DNA of 64,000 nt, from NCBI GenBank assembly GCA_947247005.1, contig OX365960.1:19406533-19470532 (forward strand), written 5' to 3'. The DNA comes from Spisula solida. Its lineage: Eukaryota > Mollusca > Bivalvia > Venerida > Mactridae. Of the stretch, positions 60,501 through 62,462 are shown in pieces (the stretch's first letter is position 1; each line of letters starts with the position of its first letter). The notes under the pieces were generated by a model. It was not told the origin of the DNA, did not search any database, and saw only the letters and a list, made by a program, of their open reading frames with translations. A program made the translations under genes and the position numbers.

Positions 60501-62011
60501 GGAATCAACTCATTCTCACAGACTTTCAGCCCCAGTAACCGGTGCTAGTTCAAGAAGTTCCTCCACTGATTCGTCCCCAGTTGGAAATTATAATTTCATT
60601 CCGTCTTCTGAAGGAAATGGCCTTGGGGTCGCTGGACCCTTACAGTCAGGTAGCTTAGACAGACTCTCTCCTAGTACAGCTAGGAAGCGGTTCTTTGAAT
60701 CGCAACCAAACAATAGCGCGAATTTCATGTCATGGCCAGAACGACGGAAAAGGGAATTAAATCCAAATCGGAACAGTCGAAGTTTGACGGGTTCTACCGA
60801 GTTATTCATATCGGAAAGTAACGACGATATAACAGGAAATGGTAAACTTAGAAATTCTGTTTCAATGGACGATGGATCAATAGGTGTTGAGCCACGTGAT
60901 TCACATAGAACTGGGTCAGGTGAAGGCGCAGTGGCGCGATCAAGAAGTGCCGAAAACGCGTCCAAACACTCAGGATTAAGGGACATGTTTATGGCAATGA
61001 AAAAGCGCCTTAGACCGAAAGTAAAACGGTCTCAAAGTGCTCGCGAACATGATAAGATTCAAAGGTTACAAGCCGTAAAAGAAATCGATAAAGCAGATAA
61101 AAACGAAGATAATACAAATACTCCAGTGCCTGAAAGTTCTAAGTTAAAAAGTGATAGCTCTGTCAGAGACGATAGTCACGTTACTCAAGATCAGTTAACA
61201 CCAATCAATATCCCAGATGATGAAACAAAACAAAGGACCAGTCGTGCCTCAGATCGAGGCAAAAAGGTTTGTTATTTAACTTTTAACTATGTCCTCCACT
61301 TATGTAGAAGATGTTGAATCCTTGTGGAAAAAGAATGATGTTCTGTGTACGATGAAATAAACCACTTTTTATTGTTTTGAAATCATGCGGAAATTTGAAA
61401 TCTAAAAAATCTAACGTTTAAAATTAAGAAAAAATAGCCAGCTTTAAGACCACTTTTTCGTTTAGATTTATTTAAAGAATATTAGGTTTTTAAAGTTGTT
61501 TAATGAATAAGAAACTACAAGAAACTAGTGTTTGTTTCCCCGCCCGGGACCCATGGCATTTAAGATTGGGTTGGCAGGTCCATGTAAGAAAAATATGTTT
61601 TGTATGTATATTTGTTTTACAGATGTAATACTTCCACTAAAGTCATCATAAAACATTTTTATTTCTCAGTACGATTTTCGGGTACATGCAATTTTAGTGG
61701 GTTGGTACCGTAGAAGGGGAAACAAACACTTTTTTATTTAAGACTTAATTCAATTGTTTATCAGTTGTTGTACATGTATATTGTAAACGAGTGTGTGATT
61801 ATTCCAGAACAAGTCTCGGTCGCGTTCTCCGGCTGAAAAGGACGATACTCATGGGAGCCAATCTACTCTCCAACGCATTAAAAATCGTTTCCGGTCAAAG
61901 TCAGCTGATCGAGCACGTGATCATCGAGAACACCACGTGACACCTATACTTGTTGGCCACACAACAACAGCTCAAGCTGAGGATCAGCAATATAGTGAAA
62001 CATGTGTTTGA
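12434..62011 (+). CDS. Large coiled-coil scaffold protein with C-terminal PDZ ligand, 5'-partial, 17 exons
   Basis: Joined coding exons: 12434-12594, 46848-47066, 47982-48152, 48781-48942, 52682-52792, 53147-53333, 53692-54482, 54895-55167, 55600-55767, 56150-56293, 56731-56853, 57356-57535, 58063-58239, 58646-58669, 59667-59752, 60084-61266, 61808-62011. Every junction is AG/GT and the frame stays open for 1453 residues to TGA, which is strong internal support. Residues 1-80, 127-215 and 245-900 are charged, heptad-like coiled coil. Residues 85-120 and 910-950 are Ser/Asp/Asn-rich hinges. Residues 992-1453 are Ser/Arg-rich and probably disordered, with Lys/Arg patches near 1290-1310 and 1405-1425. 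The last four residues are ETCV (class I PDZ-ligand pattern). No enzymatic motif is visible. By layout it could be a cytoskeletal or junctional scaffold. Similarity to MTCL/SOGA microtubule-crosslinking proteins is a guess from architecture, not from a search. The true N-terminus is upstream and unseen. Confidence 0.85.
12690..13600. repeat. Pyrimidine-rich tandem array, about 95-bp units
   Basis: Diverged units each contain CGCCCGCTGTCTCTACC, CCACGCTTCCCTCT, CCACGTCTTGTTCTCAATCT and TTAACGCCTTACACTCTC. The + strand is strongly C/T-rich for about 900 bases, starting about 100 bases inside the 34-kb intron. Open frames through it (for example 13376-13648) are repeat artefacts. Confidence 0.9.
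13690..14280. other. No gene recognised
   Basis: AT-rich intron sequence without repeats or coding signal that I can support. Confidence 0.4.
14289..14589. mobile_element. MITE family C, copy 1
   Basis: The left end CCTCTGTCACAAATC and right end GATTTGTGAATGAGG are inverted repeats. The interior is CpG-rich, with repeated TGTCCGTCTG/CGGTCATCGG-like words. Related to 15211-15464. Confidence 0.7.
15211..15464. mobile_element. MITE family C, copy 2
   Basis: CCTGGGTTACAAATC at the left and GATTTGTGACCCAGG at the right. The CpG-rich interior resembles the element at 14289. Its right end abuts the next element and shares CCAGG with it. Confidence 0.8.
15461..15725. mobile_element. MITE family D
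   Basis: The left end CCAGGCCCCGATATCCCGAA and right end ..TTCGGGAGATCGGGGCCTGG form a 28-bp inverted repeat. A second inner pair (TCTCAATCTGAGTCGAGAT and ATCTCAATTTGAGTTGAGAT) extends the fold. No coding capacity. Confidence 0.85.
16285..16355 (-). mobile_element. tRNA-like SINE head, minus strand
   Basis: On the minus strand a B box GGGTTCGATCC is followed by CAGTCTTCGCCACTGC, and upstream lies GGTAGGGTGCGCGCTTCGGG. Body and ends are unclear. Confidence 0.55.
16652..16887 (+). mobile_element. tRNA-headed SINE family 2, copy 1
   Basis: A box TAGCCTAGTGGTTGAGCG and B box CAGGTTCGATCCC are well kept. The tail carries AGGAATGAGGTGTCGAGAG and CAATCGACCTTAAATAAA. GCGGTGTT flanks the copy (16644-16651 and 16888-16895), a possible 8-bp target-site duplication. 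Confidence 0.8.
16896..17760. other. No gene recognised
   Basis: Intronic AT-rich DNA. Two loosely similar stretches (about 17280-17330 and 17610-17660, CCTCCAGTCGGTAACAAC-like) hint at an old tandem duplication. Confidence 0.4.
17784..18070. mobile_element. MITE family E (CGTACG-rich), complete copy
   Basis: ATGCTACGGTCACAAAGCTC at the left and ..TGTGACCGTAGCAT at the right are inverted repeats. The interior repeats TCGTACGAG/CCGTACGA words many times, giving an unusually CpG-dense island within AT-rich DNA. Confidence 0.85.
18360..18660. repeat. CpG-rich segment with repeated AGCGCT/GAGCAC words
   Basis: Words such as GCGCTATCGAGCGCTA, CGAGCACTCGCGG and CGAAAGCGCTCG-like forms recur in both orientations. 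It is probably another foldback element, but clean ends were not found. Confidence 0.45.
18781..19476. other. No gene recognised
   Basis: Intronic AT-rich DNA, short chance open frames only. Confidence 0.4.
19486..19761 (+). mobile_element. SINE family 1, copy 2, with 9-bp target-site duplication
   Basis: Aligns along its length with 10911-11247 but lacks about 60 bases (the counterpart of about 11150-11205). ACTCGGCAA flanks it at 19477-19485 and 19762-19770. The B box is damaged (GGTTTAGTCCC), so this copy is probably transcriptionally dead. Confidence 0.9.
20381..20497. mobile_element. MITE family B, copy 2
   Basis: ACAGGTTACTGTATCATTAA at the left and ..TCAATGCTACAGTTACCTGT at the right, with an A/T-rich centre as in copy 1. 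Confidence 0.75.
20498..21881. other. No gene recognised
   Basis: Intronic AT-rich DNA without supported features. Confidence 0.4.
21882..22118. mobile_element. MITE family F with internal 40-bp tandem repeats
   Basis: GGTATTCAATATTGATCTTA at the left and its exact complement at the right (AAATAAGATCAATATTGAAT at 22088-22107) make a near-perfect inverted repeat of about 25 bp. The body has three copies of TCCAAGAGTTTGATATGGT plus GTGATCTGATTGGTTGTCC. Confidence 0.9.
22390..22760. repeat. About 165-bp tandem repeat, 2-3 diverged units
   Basis: TATAGAAATGGAAA-TTG occurs at 22393 and 22560; GCATTCTAGACA-type words occur at about 22430, 22600 and 22717, with ACGTACCTTTA-like endings. Confidence 0.6.
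23705..23895. mobile_element. MITE family E, partial copy in reverse orientation
   Basis: Matches the reverse complement of the right half of 17784-18070: TCCTACGAACTCC, CTCCGTACGAGTTG and ACGGATTTTCTTAACTCGTA. The far end is not recognisable. Confidence 0.75.
24550..24643. other. Two adjacent perfect or near-perfect hairpins
   Basis: ACCGACTCAAC (24550-24560) pairs exactly with GTTGAGTCGGT (24573-24583). About 30 bases on, AAAACTACCATG pairs with CATGGATAGTTTT (24612-24643), apart from one bulge. The function is unknown; it may be the remnant of a foldback element. Confidence 0.6.
24988..25205 (+). pseudogene. Non-LTR retrotransposon (LINE) C-terminal fossil
   Basis: In one frame the DNA reads a leader like FKYITRLRVSAHKLEVESG, then QWQKPAKV, a stop, and the motif CKCC-STLEDEFHFVL-stop-CPLYQE. 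This matches the Cys/His zinc-knuckle tail (C-x2-C, EDE-x-HF, CPLY) that follows the reverse transcriptase in many animal non-LTR elements. At least four in-frame stops show that it is dead. The catalytic part is absent, so this is a 5'-truncated copy. Confidence 0.8.
25428..25545 (-). repeat. Dispersed AGGGAAGG-type repeat (reverse copy)
   Basis: CCTTCCTTCCCTGTCAGATT followed by TAATATTATCTTTA matches the reverse complement of the repeats at 33147 and 43003. It lies just downstream of the LINE fossil and may be part of that element's 3' end. Confidence 0.55.
26495..26862. repeat. 15-17-bp tandem array (TTAGACATAAA)
   Basis: About 24 units of TTAGACATAAACCATTA, with variants AAACAA and CCTTTA between the constant AGACATAA words. 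Confidence 0.95.
26863..27264. other. Spacer between two tandem arrays
   Basis: Ordinary AT-rich DNA, no feature seen. Confidence 0.4.
27265..27600. repeat. 25-bp tandem array (TTATTGATGTGGTCATGTG)
   Basis: About 12 units of TTATTGATGTGGTCATGTGT followed by TCTGG or TCTTG, with some units shortened. Confidence 0.95.
27601..29602. repeat. 17-bp satellite with 51-bp higher-order unit
   Basis: After a decayed transition (27.6-27.95 kb), the basic unit TTGTTATTG plus eight bases (ATTTGATC, CTTTGATC or AAGGGGTA) repeats for about 1.7 kb. At 28.86-29.23 kb three variants alternate in a fixed order, giving a 51-bp unit. The + strand is T/G-rich and nearly devoid of C. The 123-codon open frame at 28919-29290 exists because 51 is a multiple of three. 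Confidence 0.95.
29603..30240. other. No gene recognised
   Basis: Ordinary intron DNA. At about 30139-30157 the words ATGAGTTATCTGCCCTTG recur that are typical of the 150-bp satellite at 37.7 kb. Confidence 0.4.
30245..30520. other. GC-richer island of unknown origin
   Basis: About 275 bases of clearly higher GC than the surroundings, open on both strands for about 80 codons (minus 30272-30526; plus frame from about 30290 to 30453). Neither frame has recognised motifs or clear splice sites. It could be a decayed exon, a processed fragment or part of a mobile element. Confidence 0.3.
30635..30695. repeat. Decayed CCGT-type microsatellite
   Basis: CCGTCCGTCTGTCCGCCCAT followed by variants of the same 4-bp motif (complement of an ACGG type). 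Confidence 0.7.
30700..33146. other. No gene recognised
   Basis: AT-rich intron. Overlapping short frames around 32349-32916 lack coding character. Paired CRE-like TGACGTCATGACGTC words occur at 32047. Confidence 0.4.
33147..33290 (+). repeat. Dispersed AGGGAAGGCAGCACTC repeat, copy
   Basis: AAAGATTATATTAAGTCAGA, CAGGGAAGGCAGCACTCAAC, CCGAGCACAGAAAACAT and CACAATGCCCAACTAAACAA are shared with 43003-43130. The open frames over it are not supported as genes. Confidence 0.8.
33940..34620. repeat. About 160-175-bp degenerate tandem repeat
   Basis: CAAATATT-TTACGAAATTTTCATG recurs at about 33937, 34134, 34291 and, weakly, 34600. Nested CAATAAGTCGTACAGTGAT words occur at 34467 and 34542. Confidence 0.6.
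34861..35190. repeat. LTR-like direct repeat, left copy
   Basis: Nearly identical to 36830-37157 over about 330 bases (shared TTCATTTTTGTATGAAAATA, CCAGCGCGATCCCTTGCGAG, GTTCCTGTTTTGATTTTGAA). It contains a TATATAAGG and an AATAAA, as LTRs do, but the TG..CA ends and primer-binding site are not evident. Confidence 0.75.
35191..36829. other. Interior between the LTR-like repeats
   Basis: No retroviral-type open frame. A tRNA-like segment may lie near 36290-36355 (GTCCGTCTGCTGATTAGAGG and GTGGGTTCATCC). Confidence 0.4.
36830..37157. repeat. LTR-like direct repeat, right copy
   Basis: Pairs with 34861-35190. The 1.64 kb between them has no gag, protease or reverse-transcriptase frame. This is either a non-autonomous LTR element (TRIM-like) or a plain direct duplication. 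Confidence 0.75.
37690..38585. repeat. About 150-bp satellite, 5-6 diverged units
   Basis: Each unit contains TACAATTTGTTCAAA, TATGAACA-AGTATCATGTCA, TAAACAGAAAA, GTGTATGAGTTATCTGCCCT and GCGTTTTTCTTCAAATTCG. Units start near 37710, 37860, 38008, 38150 and 38308. Open frames in it are artefacts. Confidence 0.9.
38323..38482. repeat. Nested 15-bp array inside the last satellite unit
   Basis: TTCAAACTTGGTGTG repeats about ten times, exactly at the word (GTTCAAACTTGGTAT) that is single in the other units, so it is a local expansion of part of the 150-bp monomer. Confidence 0.95.
38921..39150. mobile_element. Foldback element: 40-bp tandem repeat closed by an inverted copy
   Basis: Five direct units of TGCCGTTTTGTCCAGCACCC plus TGTGAAACCTGTATTTTCTG start at 38921, 38961, 39001, 39041 and 39081. 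At 39111-39150 the same unit follows in reverse (AAATACAGGTTTCACAGGGT then GCTGGTCAAAACGGCA). The outer ends therefore form a 38-bp inverted repeat, as if one terminal repeat of a MITE had multiplied. Confidence 0.9.
39151..39835. other. No gene recognised
   Basis: Intronic DNA without supported features. Confidence 0.4.
39836..40357. mobile_element. Host MITE carrying a nested MITE
   Basis: The left end TACAGGGTGTTAAAAAGTTC and the right end AACTTTTATAACACCCTGTA are inverted repeats of about 25 bp. Removing the nested 265-bp element leaves about 257 bp, a usual MITE size. TATA flanks on both sides may be target-site sequence. Confidence 0.8.
40039..40303. mobile_element. MITE family A, copy 2 (nested)
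   Basis: Same element as 5050-5314: ends CAGGGCTGG and CCAGCCCTG, same interior. It sits inside another inverted-repeat element (39836-40357), so it inserted later than that one. Confidence 0.85.
40358..42930. other. No gene recognised
   Basis: AT-rich intron. At about 42530-42730 a roughly 120-bp stretch is duplicated (GTTTAATATAAACACTTGTC at 42570 and 42670). Short open frames lack support. Confidence 0.45.
42931..43000 (+). mobile_element. SINE family 2, tail-only fragment
   Basis: Matches the tail of the copy at 16652-16887: AGGAATGAGGTGTGAAGTG and ATAATCGACCTAAAACAAAT. The tRNA head is missing (5' truncation). It runs directly into a copy of the AGGCAGCACTC repeat. Confidence 0.7.
43003..43130 (+). 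repeat. Dispersed AGGGAAGGCAGCACTC repeat, copy
   Basis: Same words as 33147-33290 in the same order, followed by GTCCAAGCTGTCGAAA in both copies. It directly follows a SINE tail. Confidence 0.8.
44250..44335 (+). mobile_element. tRNA-like SINE head
   Basis: A-box-like CTGTGGTTGGAGCTC and B-box-like GAGTTCAACTC at suitable spacing, followed by CGTTAGGACC. Confidence 0.45.
44370..45190 (-). repeat. Three reverse copies of the AGGGAAGG repeat
   Basis: Copies at about 44370-44460, 44628-44730 and 45100-45190 read TTTTCTGTG-TCGGCT, GTTGAGTGCTGCCTTCCCTG and TTATCATAATCTTTTT, the complement of the 33147 copy. The open frames here (for example minus 44626-44931) come from the repeat. Confidence 0.75.
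45191..46847. other. 3' part of the 34-kb intron, no gene recognised
   Basis: AT-rich; no repeat or exon other than the acceptor at 46845-46847 is supported. Confidence 0.4.
46848..47066 (+). CDS. Coding exon 2
   Basis: The acceptor is TTTCTTTTCAG and the donor is GAG|gtaaat; phase 0 on both sides, 73 residues (54-126). It opens with coiled coil (ILNNLLEIVQDRAEAAEDEL) and then passes into a Ser/Thr/Asp-rich linker rich in possible casein-kinase-type sites, ending FWE. Its phase matches the distant exon at 12434, so direct splicing is possible, but further phase-0 exons inside the 34-kb intron could have been missed. Confidence 0.9.
47067..47981 (+). other. Intron 2
   Basis: GT..AG intron between coding exons 2 and 3. 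No feature seen. Confidence 0.8.
47982..48152 (+). CDS. Coding exon 3
   Basis: Acceptor TTGTAG, donor GAG|gtaaat, phase 0/0, 57 residues (127-183). The product is coiled coil starting EQFKKRIRSLETLLAEERKK, with a short break (GTDVIASAMSDD) before the helix resumes. Confidence 0.9.
48272..48331. repeat. 20-bp tandem repeat, 3 units
   Basis: CACGGGGACATCCGCACCAT three times, within the intron after exon 3. Confidence 0.95.
48781..48942 (+). CDS. Coding exon 4
   Basis: Acceptor CTGTTTTCAG, donor AGG|gtatgt, phase 0/0, 54 residues (184-237). About 30 residues of coiled coil are followed by a basic then Ser/Asp/Glu-rich linker (RSPKLLRKPQGSASSDD). A tRNA-like SINE starts only about 20 bases beyond its donor. 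Confidence 0.9.
48961..49035 (+). mobile_element. tRNA-Thr-like SINE head next to a splice donor
   Basis: Acceptor-stem halves GCCTCCA and TGGAGGC pair perfectly. A box TAGCTCAGCGGTTAG and B box GGTTCAAATCC are intact, but the anticodon and T stems do not pair, so it is not a working tRNA gene. It lies about 20 bases inside the intron after exon 4. Confidence 0.75.
49095..49140 (-). mobile_element. tRNA-like A-box fragment, minus strand
   Basis: The minus strand reads GGTGGCCTAGTGGTTAGCGT, a typical tRNA D-arm/A-box stretch. No B box was found. Confidence 0.45.
49141..52180 (+). other. Body of the 3.7-kb intron after exon 4
   Basis: AT-rich. The 129-codon minus frame at 50393-50782 is rich in Ile/Tyr/Asn codons expected of AT-rich non-coding DNA. 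Only the decayed SINE at 51.2 kb is supported. Confidence 0.6.
51205..51340 (+). mobile_element. SINE family 2, decayed copy
   Basis: GCTTCGAGTGCGAGA, a damaged B box (TTTCAATCCCAGG), GTGTCATTTCAAAG and CCTTGCTCAGCAT parallel the copy at 16652. The A box is lost. Confidence 0.6.
52185..52470. repeat. Tandem duplication, about 143-bp unit, with CRE-like sites
   Basis: Two units share GTCTGGTAGC, AACATTCTTTCAGTA/CAGTCTTACAGTAA, CATGTCTTCTC and GACACATGA-TGTTTGTGTGG. Each has a palindromic TGACGTCA (52276-52283 and 52417-52424). Confidence 0.8.
52682..52792 (+). CDS. Coding exon 5
   Basis: Acceptor TATTATTTCAG, donor GAG|gtatgc, phase 0/0, 37 residues (238-274). It carries a CxxC pair (residues 241 and 244, YCRTC) directly before coiled coil; no partner Cys pair is seen nearby, so a zinc site is not supported. 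Confidence 0.88.
53147..53333 (+). CDS. Coding exon 6
   Basis: Acceptor AACTTTTCAG, donor ACGG|gtaatg. It starts in phase 0 and ends one base into a codon; that base (g) plus the first two bases of the next exon give Ala. 62 full codons of continuous coiled coil (275-336) with dense Glu/Lys/Arg/Gln. Confidence 0.9.
53692..54482 (+). CDS. Coding exon 7, long coiled-coil exon
   Basis: Acceptor TGACATTTCAG, donor CAG|gtattt, residues 337-600 with the split Ala. This is the largest coiled-coil exon: about 260 residues of unbroken heptad-like sequence without Pro, with repeated E/K-rich segments such as KELTETVRVKEQRIKEKE. The ATG at 53658 lies upstream of the splice acceptor and is not the start; the open frame continuing past 54482 is intron read-through. 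Confidence 0.93.
54895..55167 (+). CDS. Coding exon 8
   Basis: Acceptor TTTTAG, donor CAG|gtgaat, phase 0/0, 91 residues (601-691). It includes a His-rich start (YQLHHHEK), then LDRLQKEHMQLLEVVLKLQ and a Trp-containing segment (LSRWKDERTVLTSHISQ). The W/ERT pattern recurs in exons 9, 10 and 12 (RRNWEVDRA, VAWEKERAEQ, LDSWTTEKGQ), which suggests a degenerate internal repeat around a Trp. Confidence 0.92.
55168..55599 (+). other. Intron between exons 8 and 9
   Basis: GT..AG intron, AT-rich, no feature seen. The introns at 55768-56149, 56294-56730, 56854-57355 and 57536-58062 are similar. The last has a possible tRNA-like A box at about 57645-57675 (GGTGGTGGAAAGGTTAGAGC). Confidence 0.7.
55600..55767 (+). 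CDS. Coding exon 9
   Basis: Acceptor TATAG, donor CAG|gtaagg, phase 0/0, 56 residues (692-747). Coiled coil from IEEGKEIAQHLRAQIDALKR to RRNWEVDRAQQTSRINQ. Confidence 0.9.
56150..56293 (+). CDS. Coding exon 10
   Basis: Acceptor TATTTTCAG, donor CAG|gtattt, phase 0/0, 48 residues (748-795). Coiled coil with the Trp motif VAWEKERAEQKRLL. Confidence 0.9.
56731..56853 (+). CDS. Coding exon 11
   Basis: Acceptor GCTTTCATAG, donor GAG|gtacct, phase 0/0, 41 residues (796-836). Very highly charged coiled coil (EQLSRRDEENTREKKNLLEQ). Confidence 0.9.
57356..57535 (+). CDS. Coding exon 12
   Basis: Acceptor GGTGAAACAG (poor pyrimidine tract), donor GCG|gtatgt, phase 0/0, 60 residues (837-896). The coiled coil ends in KLHLRDVRRIDDVLAA. 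The frame matches its neighbours on both sides, which supports the weak acceptor. Confidence 0.85.
58063..58239 (+). CDS. Coding exon 13
   Basis: Acceptor TCATTTTAG, donor CAG|gtagga, phase 0/0, 59 residues (897-955). A short helix (LKRLRELATIVIDSD) is followed by a Ser/Asn/Asp/Ala-rich hinge and a second short helix start (MTDLKQNIDQ). The first codon is TTG (Leu), not a start. Confidence 0.88.
58646..58669 (+). CDS. Coding microexon 14 (24 nt)
   Basis: The acceptor is TTTTATTCTTGCAG and the donor is GAG|gtaagt, both close to consensus. The 24 bases encode VILKYVKE in phase 0/0, so the exon can be included or skipped without changing frame. It bridges the exon-13 hinge and the exon-15 helix. 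The alternative is chance splice-like sites, but the match at both ends and the in-frame helical peptide make it credible. Confidence 0.7.
58952..59297. mobile_element. MITE family G, copy 1 (intronic)
   Basis: AATTGTTTGTTTCCCCATCC at the left and GGATGGGGAAACAAACAATA at the right. A/T-rich body with no open frame. Lies between exons 14 and 15. Confidence 0.8.
59667..59752 (+). CDS. Coding exon 15
   Basis: The acceptor is TATGTTTCAG; the donor is AG|gttttg, which is weak. Starts in phase 0 and ends two bases into a codon; AG plus G of the next exon gives Arg. 28 full residues (964-991), SLRQIHFLTEELARPSTDLS and a short charged end. The frame match across the junction supports the weak donor. 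Confidence 0.82.
60084..61266 (+). CDS. Coding exon 16, long Ser-rich tail exon
   Basis: Acceptor TTATGTATTGCAG, donor AAG|gtttgt, residues 992-1386. Ser, Arg, Pro and Asn are frequent and there is no long helix except near the end. It holds a Pro-rich stretch (LPKPPPSFIIPRSRSTSPGP) that could bind an SH3 or similar domain. Several R-x-x-S type sites are present (KRSQSAR, ARSRSAEN). A helical basic segment (RDMFMAMKKRLRPKVKRS) may bind acidic membrane or tubulin; that is inference. The ATG at 60073 lies in the intron and is not the start. Confidence 0.93.
61527..61730. mobile_element. MITE family G, copy 2 (intronic)
   Basis: AGTGTTTGTTTCCCC at the left and GGGGAAACAAACACT at the right, 204 bp. 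Lies in the last intron, between exons 16 and 17. Confidence 0.8.
61808..62011 (+). CDS. Terminal coding exon 17 with stop
   Basis: Acceptor TTATTCCAG, phase 0 start, 67 residues (1387-1453) and TGA at 62009-62011. It begins NKSRSRSPAEKDD and contains a second helical basic patch (LQRIKNRFRSKSADRARDHR) resembling the one in exon 16. It ends SETCV. The last residues T-x-V fit the class I PDZ-ligand rule (S/T at -2, hydrophobic at 0). Confidence 0.9.
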   Translation, partial: NKSRSRSPAEKDDTHGSQSTLQRIKNRFRSKSADRARDHREHHVTPILVGHTTTAQAEDQQYSETCV

Positions 62012-62225
62012 TCATTTGAAGAACAAAGTTGTTTTCTTTGTTATTAATACAAACAGTGCCTTGTAGAATCCACCCTAAAATGTTGTTTGTCGAATCCCGA
62101 TCATACACCAAACAATTGGCCTCTACAAATGGTTCGGTCTTTGCTGTGTATTCGTTTTATTTAATGTAGTCACTAGTTGCCCATTTGGCTGACGCCAATA
62201 AAGATCAGACGTGATTTAAGAATAG
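62012..62225 (+). promoter_or_regulatory. 3' UTR with polyadenylation signal AATAAA at 62197
   Basis: The first AATAAA after the stop is at 62197-62202, giving a 3' UTR of roughly 200-215 bases if cleavage falls 10-25 bases downstream. The exact cleavage site cannot be read from the sequence. Confidence 0.6.
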
Positions 62226-62282
62226 AGCGCTCTAGTTATTAATGAAAAATAATTCACCAGTTCCAGAAGCTTCCAGGACTTC

Positions 62283-62462
62283 TTTTTATTTCGTCTTATT
62301 GGGAGGATTGTTAGTAAAATTAGTAGAAGAGCGGGCAATCAAACTAGCGACTTTTTATTTCGTCTTATTGGGAAGATTATTAGTAAAATTAGTAGAAGAG
62401 CGGGCAATCAAACTAGCGACCTGGGGTTTACAAATCCAGTGCATTAGTTAGCACTGTACCAT
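62283..62462 (-). mobile_element. tRNA-Thr-like SINE fragment with a 69-bp tandem duplication
   Basis: Read on the minus strand, CTATGGTACAGTGCTAACTA, GCACTGGATTTGTAAACCC and GGTCGCTAGTTTGATTGCCC follow the order of a tRNA-Thr(TGT) gene, with decay. The part after the B box is duplicated in tandem (units from 62283 and 62352, 69 bp each), leaving an artefactual open frame on the + strand. Confidence 0.65.

Noticed and set aside
60588..60986. 132-codon minus-strand frame
   Set aside because: Antisense shadow of coding exon 16.
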